Shown here in pieces: positions 7,872-14,131 of a stretch of DNA of 14,131 nucleotides. Every line of letters begins with the position of its first letter. The first letter of the stretch is position 1. The notes beneath the pieces are model-generated. The model did not search any database, was not told the DNA's origin, and was given only the letters and a program-made list of their open reading frames with translations. The position numbers and the translations under genes were made by a program. Origin of the DNA: Flavobacterium sp. (GTDB lineage: Bacteria; Bacteroidota; Bacteroidia; Flavobacteriales; Flavobacteriaceae); NCBI GenBank assembly GCA_018062725.1, contig JAGORP010000053.1:1-14131 (forward strand). The letters are read 5' to 3'.

Positions 7872-7905
7872 CAAAGATAGAATGTTTATTTAATTTCTTC
7901 GTCAA
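7872..7905 (-). promoter_or_regulatory. promoter of uvrB
   Basis: Seen on the minus strand: TATCTTTG (7879-7872) matches the Bacteroidota -7 consensus TAnnTTTG exactly. It is preceded at 23 nt by TTG (7905-7903), inside the last codons of the DUF389 gene. The start site would be near 7866, giving about 22 nt of leader. This suggests uvrB is transcribed separately from the gene before it. Confidence 0.6.
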
Positions 7906-9184
7906 TTATTATTTTAATGTCTTTAGTGTTTAGTCTTGTTTGAAGCCAATTTTTAATTCGCTGATTTTCTTCGGGATTAATTTTTTGGGAACTTGTTAGA
8001 GAAACCAATGTTAAAGGAATTTCGGAATTGTTTATCGAAAATGCTTTAGTGGTTGCAAATGCACATTCTTCTATTTCAGGATACAAAACGTTGATCTCTT
8101 TTAGTAATTGATTACCAAGATGATTTAAACTGTCTTTTTTTCGTTGGTTGATTTGTACAAAAGCTTGTAATTTGTTGATTTTACTTTGTTGGTTTTCAGA
8201 TTTAGATAATTCGTTTTCTGAAGAAATAGGTATTGTTTTTTGAAATATAATATTCTTTTTATCAATGCCCAATTCGTTTGCTTTCGAATAAATTTTGTAT
8301 TTATATTTTGCATCAATATTATTTCCGGCAATATTTAAAAAGATTTGTTTTTTTTGGGTGTCAATTTTACTTTTTAGTAAATAGTTTTCCTCAAAAATAT
8401 TTATACTTTCAATCAATTTTTTAGAATTTTCAGCAAATTTTTCATTTTGTACTAATCCATAACCAAAGTATATGCTTGGAATAATTGTAATAAGAATTAT
8501 TAAAGTTAGAATTTGATTAATATTTCGTTTCTTTTTTTCGTTTATTTTCGCTCGAATAGGAAATTTTAAAAATTGGCAGACTAAAGTTGAAGACAAGGCA
8601 ATAAAAACTGTGTTGATGGTAAATAAGTAAAAAGCGCCAAAAAAGAAATATAAATTGCTTGTAGCCAATCCAAATCCTGCAGTACATAATGGAGGCATAA
8701 GTGCGGTTGCAATTGCAACTCCCGGTAAAACATTCCCTTTTTGTTTACTGCTAATTGCAATGATACCAGCTAAACCTCCAAAAAAAGCAATTAAAACATC
8801 ATAGATTGTCGGGCTAGTTCTAGCTAATAATTCGGAATGCGCAGTAGAAACTGGACTTATCGAAAAGTATAAAGTTGAGGCAATCAAACTAGCGATTACC
8901 GCAAAACCAAAATTCTTAAGAGCGGTTTTAAACAAAGGAAAATCATAAGTTGCGATACTATAACCCATCCCAATTATTGGTCCCATTAGCGGTGAAATCA
9001 GCATTGCACCAATAATAACCGCTGTGGAGTTCATGTTTAATCCTATTGATGCTACAAAAATGGCAAAAACTAAAATCCAAAGATTAGTTCCTTTAAAAAT
9101 TATATCTTTTTCTACTTTGTCATGAATGATATCGAAATCATCAAGTTCACTTTCTAGATTGAGGTAATCAAAAATTTTCTTCAT
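7886..9184 (-). CDS. DUF389 family membrane protein
   Basis: Seen: 432 residues from the ATG at 9184. The frame also opens at a TTG at 9205, which would add MPSYLIH, but ATG followed by KKIFDYLNLE is the more natural start. About six or seven membrane spans fill residues 33-245. They contain the family's conserved small-residue and proline motifs, VIIGAMLISPLMGPIIGMGY (56-75) and PGVAIATALMPPLCTAGFG (154-172). The last 185 residues are a charged soluble domain with a likely coiled segment. Family knowledge: DUF389 proteins are widespread inner-membrane proteins of unproven function, and transport is suspected only from the topology. It stands between a strong terminator upstream and the uvrB promoter downstream, so it is probably monocistronic. 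I see no convincing promoter in the 86 nt before it. Confidence 0.92.
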   Translation of the reverse strand: MKKIFDYLNLESELDDFDIIHDKVEKDIIFKGTNLWILVFAIFVASIGLNMNSTAVIIGAMLISPLMGPIIGMGYSIATYDFPLFKTALKNFGFAVIASLIASTLYFSISPVSTAHSELLARTSPTIYDVLIAFFGGLAGIIAISSKQKGNVLPGVAIATALMPPLCTAGFGLATSNLYFFFGAFYLFTINTVFIALSSTLVCQFLKFPIRAKINEKKKRNINQILTLIILITIIPSIYFGYGLVQNEKFAENSKKLIESINIFEENYLLKSKIDTQKKQIFLNIAGNNIDAKYKYKIYSKANELGIDKKNIIFQKTIPISSENELSKSENQQSKINKLQAFVQINQRKKDSLNHLGNQLLKEINVLYPEIEECAFATTKAFSINNSEIPLTLVSLTSSQKINPEENQRIKNWLQTRLNTKDIKIIIDEEIK

Positions 9185-9215
9185 ATGAATTAGATAACTT
9201 GGCAATGTAATATAT

Positions 9216-9248
9216 AAAAAAAATCAGACCCATCAAAGTCTGATTTTT
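9216..9248 (-). terminator. rho-independent terminator of the five-gene unit
   Basis: Seen: 11-bp perfect arms AAAAATCAGAC (9219-9229) and GTCTGATTTTT (9238-9248) around an 8-nt loop. On the minus strand this is followed by eight T (complement of 9223-9216). It begins 23 nt after the DUF3570 stop codon, and the A/T flanks would also allow some function in the other direction. Confidence 0.9.
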
Positions 9249-9270
9249 CATTTTATACCACAAAAGATGG

Positions 9271-10482
9271 CTATTTAAACTTCATGGCTAAAGTCAAAAT
9301 GTGTGAATTTAAACCATTATCACGGGTGTAATATCCATAGCGTAGTTCAAAACTATTCATTCGTTTGATATGAAAAATTCCTTTGTCGGCATCCGTCATT
9401 TTATAACTTAAACCAATCATATTGCTGTTAAATTTTGACAAATCATAATCACTGGTGTACAATTCATCTAACGCCGTGTGCTGTTGATAGGGTTTGAAAT
9501 ATTTCGCTGCCGTTTGTACATAAAATCGGTACGGAACTGAAATCGATGAAAAAGCTGAAATTTTATAACTAGGTTCTAAACTTATGGTATGAGAATTAAT
9601 TCCCCAATTATCCCAATAATAGCGGTAGAAACTTCTCAATACAATATGATCACCTAAGAAATAATTAGCCCGAACCCCAACTGGAATTTTTGTTCTGGTA
9701 TTGGGTAATTTTTCAGACTTTACAGTTGTTAAGTCGTTTAAATAGACGCGGTTAAATTTGGTGGCCAATAATCCTTGTTGGTAGCCAAGATCCAATAAAA
9801 AGGCCATTTGAAACTCTTTCGTCATAACTTGAGAGAGCGAAAAACCTAAATTATAAGAAGTTCTCGGTTTACTGTCTAGATGTTTGGCTTCATTATCGGA
9901 AGGGTTATTCCTTAATTCGACTGGTAAAATGACTTTCCAAGTATCGAAAAAGGCCATTCCTTTAACTGAGAATTCTCTATTTTTATCTTTGGAAGATTTG
10001 GCAAAACCAGCATTAGCTCCAATAGAGAAGTAATCAAATTCAGCTGAGCCTGATAAGCCGGCACTGACGATGTAGTTTTTTTCTTCATTTTGGAAACTGT
10101 AATTCAATGCAGGATAGACTCGTACATCTTGATAAGATGCTGAAGTTACCGTACTTGGGTCAATTTTATCGGAAGAAGCAGAAGAATAGGAGTCGATACC
10201 CACTTCTAAACCAAAATTATGCTTGTTGTTGTTTTTATCGTATTTCGAGACTTTAATGTCAAAAGTAGTTGCAATATCCGTTAGTTTTTCGGTTCCAATC
10301 CCCCCTGTTACAGCTGAATTGTTTCCGTTTTGGGTGTAGTAACTTGATATGAAATTGACTTCTTCAATTTTTAGTTTGTGTTTTTTGTAAGCCGAACTAT
10401 CTTGAGAGATATTTTCTTGTGCTTTGGTGTTATTTCCAAATATAAAGGCTAATAACGAGGCGGTTATAATTCTTTTTTTCAT
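9271..10482 (-). CDS. DUF3570 family outer-membrane beta-barrel protein
   Basis: Seen: 403 residues with a signal peptide (1-22, ending TKAQ). Blocks I recognise as typical of DUF3570 are ISSYYTQNGNNSAVTGGIGT (45-64), FYRYYWDNWGINSHT (285-299), PYRFYVQTAAKYFKPY (317-332) and ELYTSDYDLSKFNSN (340-354). The alternating pattern through to the C-terminus suggests a barrel of many strands in the outer membrane. Family knowledge: DUF3570 has no established function and is often encoded next to DUF4266 and ApbE genes. Here it is the last gene of the unit, 12 nt after DUF4266 and 23 nt before a terminator. It may form the pore or surface component that works with the DUF4266 lipoprotein; this is an inference. 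No typical ApbE flavinylation motif (DxxSGAT-like) was seen in it. Confidence 0.93.
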   Translation of the reverse strand: MKKRIITASLLAFIFGNNTKAQENISQDSSAYKKHKLKIEEVNFISSYYTQNGNNSAVTGGIGTEKLTDIATTFDIKVSKYDKNNNKHNFGLEVGIDSYSSASSDKIDPSTVTSASYQDVRVYPALNYSFQNEEKNYIVSAGLSGSAEFDYFSIGANAGFAKSSKDKNREFSVKGMAFFDTWKVILPVELRNNPSDNEAKHLDSKPRTSYNLGFSLSQVMTKEFQMAFLLDLGYQQGLLATKFNRVYLNDLTTVKSEKLPNTRTKIPVGVRANYFLGDHIVLRSFYRYYWDNWGINSHTISLEPSYKISAFSSISVPYRFYVQTAAKYFKPYQQHTALDELYTSDYDLSKFNSNMIGLSYKMTDADKGIFHIKRMNSFELRYGYYTRDNGLNSHILTLAMKFK

Positions 10483-10494
10483 GATAGCTTTATA

Positions 10495-10698
10495 TTAGTT
10501 ACAACCACAACCACCACCGGTTTTGCCACCATTGGCTCCGGAACTTGCCTCGCGATAGAGTTCAAATGTATTTTCGAATTTTTCAGAACTTTTGGCGCTA
10601 AGAGCCATTTCTGAATCGTTAATTTTAGATTTTTGATATTCTTTTACAGTCGTACAACTGGCTCCAAGAAGAAGTAAGCATAAGATTGGTATTTTCAT
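10495..10698 (-). CDS. DUF4266 small lipoprotein with Cys-rich tail
   Basis: Seen: 67 residues. A short signal sequence ends in LLGASC, so Cys15 is probably lipidated. A charged helical middle (20-48) leads into a Gly-rich tail, SSGANGGKTGGGCGCN (52-67), with Cys64 and Cys66. This shape is characteristic of DUF4266. Family knowledge: no function is established, but the GGGCGCN ending and the association with DUF3570 are recurrent. It sits 11 nt after apbE and 12 nt before the DUF3570 gene. The segment EASSGAN (50-56) resembles the ApbE acceptor motif D-x-x-S-G-A-T, but Asn replaces the hydroxyl residue that would carry FMN. Possible roles, all inferred: metal or heme ligand through the CxC tail, a thiol substrate of the neighbouring thioredoxin-like protein, or a flavin acceptor by a non-canonical site. 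Confidence 0.93.
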   Translation of the reverse strand: MKIPILCLLLLGASCTTVKEYQKSKINDSEMALSAKSSEKFENTFELYREASSGANGGKTGGGCGCN

Positions 10699-10709
10699 GG
10701 CAATTTAGG

Positions 10710-11630
10710 TTAGGTTACATTTATGTTTTTTGAGAAATATTTACGGTCAGCATCATCAATTATTATACAACCAATATGTTTTAATTGATTGATGAAATCT
10801 AAGCCCACTTCAATGCCCATAACAGTCACGGGAGTAGCTAAAGCATCTGCGATTTCAGCATTTTCGGCAATAATCGTTACACTTTTAATTCCAGAAATAG
10901 GATAACCGGTTTTGGGATCAATGGTGTGGGAATACTTTTTATTGTTAATCATTACAAACTTTTCGTAGTTCCCCGAAGTGGCTACGGCTGTATTTGTAAT
11001 TTTAAAGGTAGAAAAAATATCGTTACGTAGGTTCGGGTTTGCAATACCAATAGTCCAAGGTTCTCCATTTTCTTGATAGCCCCAAGCCGATAAGTCACCT
11101 GAAGCGTTTACAATACCGCTTTCAACACCATTTTCTTGTAGTTTTTTTTTGGCCATTTCGGCTGCATACCCTTTTCCAATACCACCAAATCCAATTCGCA
11201 TTCCTTTCTTTTTTAGAAATACGGTTCGATTGACTTCGTCTAAGACAATATTTCTGTAGTTGATTAAGGCTACAGATTTTTTTGCCAATTCGGGATCGGG
11301 GAGAGCTGTCATTTTTAGATCGAAATTCCAGAATTTTTTATCAATCCCACCATAACTAATATCAAAAGCACCTTGTGTAATTTTAGATAACATTTGACAT
11401 CGTTGCAGCAAGGAAAAAACTTCTTCAGTAACTGATACTGGTTGAATCCCTGCATTTTCGTTAATTTGATACGTAATACTATCTGTAGAAAAAGTAGTTA
11501 ACAGTTTTTCAATTCGTTTTATTTCATCAATAGCTAAATCAATTTTTTGGGCACACCAGCTTTCATTTTCACCTATAACGGTAAATTCGAAGCGGTTTCC
11601 CATCAATTTATCTACTTTTTTTAAAAGCAT
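10710..11630 (-). CDS. apbE: FAD:protein FMN transferase (ApbE family)
   Basis: ApbE enzymes split FAD and attach FMN by a phosphoester bond to a Thr or Ser of a target protein, with Mg2+. Seen: 306 residues with the family motifs GGIGKGYAAE (149-158), NASGDLSAWG (175-184; NxGGD in most homologues), ATSGNYE (217-223), HTIDPKTGYP (235-244) and ADALATPVTVMG (261-272). The last holds D262 and T266, by family analogy Mg2+ ligands. The ATG overlaps the preceding stop as TAATG, which suggests translational coupling. Odd: the product begins MLLKKVDKLMGNRFEF with no signal peptide or lipobox, and an in-frame stop lies five codons upstream, so no leader can be added. Most ApbE proteins act outside the cytoplasm. 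This one may therefore act inside it, or belong to a short-N-terminus subfamily. The acceptor protein is not evident in the window. Confidence 0.95.
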   Translation of the reverse strand: MLLKKVDKLMGNRFEFTVIGENESWCAQKIDLAIDEIKRIEKLLTTFSTDSITYQINENAGIQPVSVTEEVFSLLQRCQMLSKITQGAFDISYGGIDKKFWNFDLKMTALPDPELAKKSVALINYRNIVLDEVNRTVFLKKKGMRIGFGGIGKGYAAEMAKKKLQENGVESGIVNASGDLSAWGYQENGEPWTIGIANPNLRNDIFSTFKITNTAVATSGNYEKFVMINNKKYSHTIDPKTGYPISGIKSVTIIAENAEIADALATPVTVMGIEVGLDFINQLKHIGCIIIDDADRKYFSKNINVT

Positions 11631-12061
11631 TATGATTTCAATTTAGCCATAAACTCTTCTAAGGTTTCTGTAGGTAAATGGTCCCATTTTTTGATTACTT
11701 TTCCATCAGTATCTAAAAGTAATATAAGTGGAAAAATTCCAGAATTGTTATACTTTTCAGCTAGGGCCTCGTTTTCTTGTGTGATTTCTTTCGATAATTG
11801 ATTTTTTTTCAGTCTAGGGAAATCGGCATTATACGTTACCAAATTTTCGTTTGAAAAAGCGATAAAAGATTCTGTTAGCACATATTGTTTCTTGAATTTG
11901 ACGCAAGGAGCACACCAATCAGAGCCCGAAAAATAAAGCAATACTTTTTTATTTTCGGTTTTTGCTTTTTCCATCGACTGATTAAAAGTTTGATGTGTAT
12001 TTTCTTGTGCCGAAGTGTGTAATGCAAATAAAATTGCAAGGACGTACATAATTTTTTTCAT
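11630..12061 (-). CDS. exported thioredoxin-like protein
   Basis: Seen: 143 residues. A signal peptide (1-19, ending TSAQ) precedes a thioredoxin fold with active site SGSDWCAPCVKFKK, redox cysteines Cys50 and Cys53, and the conserved cis-proline at 111 (GIFPLILLLDTDG). It belongs to the 'thioredoxin family protein' group resembling DsbD-gamma or Thioredoxin_7 and should work in the periplasm as a dithiol reductant or oxidant. It starts 3 nt after the thiamine diphosphokinase stop, and its stop codon overlaps the apbE start. Its likely partner is the DUF4266 lipoprotein with the CxC tail, since that is the one exported neighbour with exposed paired cysteines; this is an inference. No DsbD-type membrane electron donor is encoded nearby. 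Confidence 0.93.
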   Translation of the reverse strand: MKKIMYVLAILFALHTSAQENTHQTFNQSMEKAKTENKKVLLYFSGSDWCAPCVKFKKQYVLTESFIAFSNENLVTYNADFPRLKKNQLSKEITQENEALAEKYNNSGIFPLILLLDTDGKVIKKWDHLPTETLEEFMAKLKS

Positions 12062-12064
12062 AAT

Positions 12065-12727
12065 TTAATCGAAACATTCCATTAATAATAAGTTTCCACT
12101 TTCATGGGTAACAATAACCATTCCATCTTTAGCGACATGGTTACTACTTCCGGTTCTGAAACCTAATGTTAAAGTATCATTTTTTAGTGGATAAAACAAA
12201 TTTTCAGAGTGAATTCCTGTAACATCACCCACAGGTATTAACGAAATGATACTGTCTTTGGTGTACCATTTTTCAAATTTAGGAGGCAATAAAAATATTT
12301 TGGAATGATCATCGATGATGACAATCTTTAATTGTTCTTTAAACCGAACAATATTAGTGATGTTTGTAATGGTGTGGTCAGCTCGTTTGCCGGTAGCCCA
12401 AATGACGTTAACGGCTTTGTGACCTTTTTCAACCAAGAAATCAAAGGCTTTTTCTAAATCGGTTTTATTTTGATCGGGAGCATAAACAATTTCTAATGGA
12501 TATTGTTTTTCTCGATAATATTCAGGATCAAAACCCCTGTCAAAATCGCCCAACAAAACATCAATTTTAATGCCTAATTCTAAAACTCGTTCTATGGCCG
12601 AATCTAAAACAACTACATAAGGAGACCATTCTAATAATTGGCCCAGTAATTCTTGCGAACATTCGGCACCATTAGCAATAATTAAGGCGGGTTCTTGGTC
12701 GTCTTTGACGATGTGGTGAGAAGACAT
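12065..12727 (-). CDS. thiamine diphosphokinase (thiamine pyrophosphokinase)
   Basis: Transfers diphosphate from ATP to thiamine to make thiamine diphosphate, the salvage route to the cofactor. Seen: 220 residues, the usual size, with the catalytic-domain motifs LLGDFD (58-63), DQNKTD (85-90) and ATGKRADHTITNI (111-123). The C-terminal thiamine-binding beta domain includes RTGSSNHV (191-198). No signal peptide; cytoplasmic. In Bacteroidota this gene is often beside a PnuT-type thiamine transporter, but none is present here and no THI-box riboswitch was recognised upstream. Instead it is the first gene of a tight unit with the thioredoxin-like protein, only 3 nt downstream. The ATG overlaps a 14-bp palindrome, and the leader is very short. 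Confidence 0.94.
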   Translation of the reverse strand: MSSHHIVKDDQEPALIIANGAECSQELLGQLLEWSPYVVVLDSAIERVLELGIKIDVLLGDFDRGFDPEYYREKQYPLEIVYAPDQNKTDLEKAFDFLVEKGHKAVNVIWATGKRADHTITNITNIVRFKEQLKIVIIDDHSKIFLLPPKFEKWYTKDSIISLIPVGDVTGIHSENLFYPLKNDTLTLGFRTGSSNHVAKDGMVIVTHESGNLLLMECFD

Positions 12728-12740
12728 TTACACGTGTAAA
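12727..12740. promoter_or_regulatory. perfect 14-bp palindrome over the start of the five-gene unit
   Basis: Seen: TTTACACGTGTAAA, a perfect palindrome whose first base is the A of the thiamine diphosphokinase ATG. It lies just downstream of the predicted -7 box and spans the expected start site near 12736. This position suits a repressor, but the binding protein is unknown. Confidence 0.45.
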
Positions 12741-12742
12741 GT

Positions 12743-12771
12743 TAAAGTTAGCACTACGATTTGTGATTCAA
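12743..12771 (-). promoter_or_regulatory. predicted promoter of the five-gene unit
   Basis: Seen on the minus strand: TTG (12771-12769), 18 nt, then TAACTTTA (12750-12743), one base from TAnnTTTG. A second overlapping TAACTTTA lies at 12744-12737. No terminator was seen after the DUF4249 gene, so read-through from upstream is also possible. Confidence 0.5.
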
Positions 12772-12802
12772 AAGTAGTGATTCTAATGCATTTTTGTCCT
12801 TT

Positions 12803-13630
12803 TTATTGTACCAAATACTCTCTGGTGTCGATTTCTGTCAAACTGAAATAGCCTAATGGGTAATTTTCTGGATTACTTCGATTTAAAATATTTCCACGCA
12901 AAGTAGATGTTGGGGTAGCAAAAGGATTTCCGGCATTAGAACTTGACATGGCAATTAATTTATTCATATAATTGTAATACGATTGGGTAATGCCTTGTAA
13001 CGTGAATTTTAGAGTACTTCCTCGATCTAATTTTTCATTGGTATAAAACCCAAACATTTGGTTTCCTTGAAAGAATTCATCAGAAATCACACCAAATTCT
13101 TTAACACTTAGTAATGGGTTTTTGGCTCCCACCAAGTAAAAATTATCCTCGGCACCATTATCTTGAAAAAAGAATTTTATTTGAATGCTGTCTTCTCCGT
13201 CAAAACCAGGTACTGTCTCTTGTTGGATGTCGTCAATTGTAGGAGTTGCCATTAACTTATTGGTTGCAGTATAGGTTTCTCCTTTATAGAGAACTGTAAG
13301 GGTGTAATTTTTGTTTACCACAGGAATGAAATTATCGCACACATAATCGGGTGAATTGGCCATTTGATAAAAATCAAAAACAGTACCATCACTATCTGTA
13401 ACCCTCACGATAGCTCCAGAGGCAATGGCAATTTCATTGCTATAAAAATCGTTGGTGAGGCTTAATTTTATGGTTTGATTATCCCCAATAGTTCCTTTTT
13501 GCCACTTAATATTAGCATCGATGACTAATTTTGGAGTCGTATTTTCTAGTGGAATATCTACAACATCCTCACAACTATATTGGAAAAAGATAAAAGTGGT
13601 GATCACAATATGTTTTACAAAATTTTTCAT
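12803..13630 (-). CDS. DUF4249 domain lipoprotein
   Basis: Seen: 275 residues. A hydrophobic leader ends in QYSC, so Cys20 is probably lipidated, followed by EDVVDIPLENTTPKLVIDA, the typical opening of DUF4249 proteins. The rest is beta-rich: TIKLSLTNDFY, AIVRVTDSDGTVFDFY, YTLTVLYKGETYTA, IQIKFFFQDN. Family knowledge: DUF4249 lipoproteins are encoded next to TonB-dependent receptors in Bacteroidota and are thought to act with them at the outer membrane, by analogy with SusD-type partners; the ligand is unknown. It starts 4 nt after the receptor's stop, so the two form an operon. The 75 nt to the next gene hold a predicted promoter but no clear terminator. Confidence 0.93.
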   Translation of the reverse strand: MKNFVKHIVITTFIFFQYSCEDVVDIPLENTTPKLVIDANIKWQKGTIGDNQTIKLSLTNDFYSNEIAIASGAIVRVTDSDGTVFDFYQMANSPDYVCDNFIPVVNKNYTLTVLYKGETYTATNKLMATPTIDDIQQETVPGFDGEDSIQIKFFFQDNGAEDNFYLVGAKNPLLSVKEFGVISDEFFQGNQMFGFYTNEKLDRGSTLKFTLQGITQSYYNYMNKLIAMSSSNAGNPFATPTSTLRGNILNRSNPENYPLGYFSLTEIDTREYLVQ

Positions 13631-13634
13631 GTGA

Positions 13635-14131
13635 TTAAAATTTAAAATTATAAGAAACGGACGGTACTATACCGAAAATTGAAAGTTTTACAGCTTCATT
13701 AACCCCAGTTTCGGCATTTTGTCTAAAACTAATGGAAGCAGCATTTTTTCGGCTGTATAGGTTGTAAATACTGAATACCCATTCTCCTTTCCAATTTCGA
13801 TTAGCATTTTTTCTGGGCGTTAAAGTGGCCGAAATGTCTAAATGATGGTAAAGCGGCAACCTGTTTTTGTTTCTAGTGGTATAATTGGGTACCACAATTC
13901 CTTCGTAAATATATTTTGAAGTAGGATAACTAACAGGTTGACCTGATTGAAGGGTGAAATTGGCTCCAAAATTCCATTTTTCATTTCGTTTATAACTTCC
14001 CGTAACTACTAAATTGTGGGTTTTATCATAGGCTGATCGGTACCATTTTCCATTATTAATTCCAATTTCAGTAGCTGTTCTTCCGGGAGTTTGTTGTTCT
14101 GATCTAGAAAGGGTATAAGCAATCCATCCAC
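13635..14131 (-). CDS. TonB-dependent outer-membrane receptor, C-terminal part only
   Basis: Seen: an open frame from the right edge to the stop at 13635, giving 164 residues that are the C-terminal end of a large barrel. Strand-like blocks include GWIAYTLSRSE, KTHNLVVTGSYKRNEKWNFG, NFTLQSGQPVSYPT, NRLPLYHHLDISATLTPRK, GEWVFSIYNLYSRKNAASIS and the final PSVSYNFKF. The YxRxPxYHxLDI and W.FS.YN.Y patterns are typical of the last strands of Bacteroidota TonB-dependent receptors. The plug domain, TonB box and signal peptide lie beyond the window, so the substrate cannot be judged. A GTG inside the frame at 13895 is not a start, because the reading frame continues upstream without a break. It is co-transcribed with the DUF4249 lipoprotein gene. 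Confidence 0.88.
   Translation of the reverse strand, partial: GWIAYTLSRSEQQTPGRTATEIGINNGKWYRSAYDKTHNLVVTGSYKRNEKWNFGANFTLQSGQPVSYPTSKYIYEGIVVPNYTTRNKNRLPLYHHLDISATLTPRKNANRNWKGEWVFSIYNLYSRKNAASISFRQNAETGVNEAVKLSIFGIVPSVSYNFKF

Noticed and set aside
8125..8331. A 68-codon minus-strand frame within the DUF389 gene
   Set aside because: It overlaps the soluble C-terminal domain in another frame, with low-complexity Lys/Asn-rich content from AT-rich DNA.
9184..9205. TTG start for the DUF389 protein
   Set aside because: It would only add MPSYLIH; the ATG at 9184 followed by a normal N-terminus is more likely.
12752..12779. Inverted repeat CACTAC...GTAGTG with a 16-nt spacer and a nearby GTGATTC direct repeat
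   Set aside because: The arms are short and far apart; overlap with the promoter makes it possible but not supported as an operator or terminator.
12728..12802. THI-box (thiamine diphosphate) riboswitch before the thiamine diphosphokinase gene
   Set aside because: The predicted leader is under 15 nt and no CUGAGA-type core is present.
13635..13895. An independent 86-residue protein starting at GTG 13895
   Set aside because: The frame continues upstream without a stop to the window edge, and the extended product matches a TonB-dependent receptor C-terminus.

Overview
The window reads as chromosome from an AT-rich member of the Bacteroidota, most likely a Flavobacterium-like Flavobacteriaceae. 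The evidence is the set of families (TonB-dependent receptor with DUF4249 lipoprotein, FISUMP lipoprotein, hybrid two-component system ending in an AraC domain, DUF3570/DUF4266), signal peptides ending in '-AQ', A-rich leaders without Shine-Dalgarno sequences, and promoter boxes of the Bacteroidota type TTG-N(17-23)-TAnnTTTG. The genus is an inference. No rRNA, tRNA, CRISPR array, transposase or phage gene was seen.

Layout. (1) 1-1620, minus strand: an outer-membrane beta-barrel protein gene followed by a FISUMP-domain lipoprotein gene cut by the left edge. Upstream lies a cluster of ATTGTAACA-type sites including a perfect 19-bp palindrome. (2) 1792-2634, plus strand: a divergent LuxR-type regulator with its own perfect inverted repeat. 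(3) 2676-5588, minus: a 970-residue TPR sensor kinase/response regulator/AraC hybrid, convergent with the LuxR gene and preceded by two abutting perfect inverted repeats. (4) 5856-7844, minus: uvrB, with a good promoter. (5) 7886-9184, minus: a DUF389 membrane protein. (6) 9216-12771, minus: a compact five-gene unit (thiamine diphosphokinase, thioredoxin-like protein, ApbE flavin transferase, small DUF4266 Cys-tailed lipoprotein, DUF3570 beta-barrel) running from a promoter/palindrome at 12727-12771 to a strong terminator at 9216-9248. (7) 12803-14131, minus: a TonB-dependent receptor, cut by the right edge, and its DUF4249 lipoprotein.

How they may work together. The most interesting part is the thioredoxin/ApbE/DUF4266/DUF3570 unit. 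It combines a flavin-attaching enzyme and a dithiol protein with two uncharacterised envelope components, a lipoprotein ending GGGCGCN and an outer-membrane barrel. It looks like an undescribed envelope redox or cysteine-peptide system whose flavin acceptor is not obvious. The left part looks like a regulated envelope module: LuxR regulator, divergent beta-barrel and FISUMP lipoprotein, with shared intergenic operators. All functional links are inferences from gene order and family membership; no database search was run.
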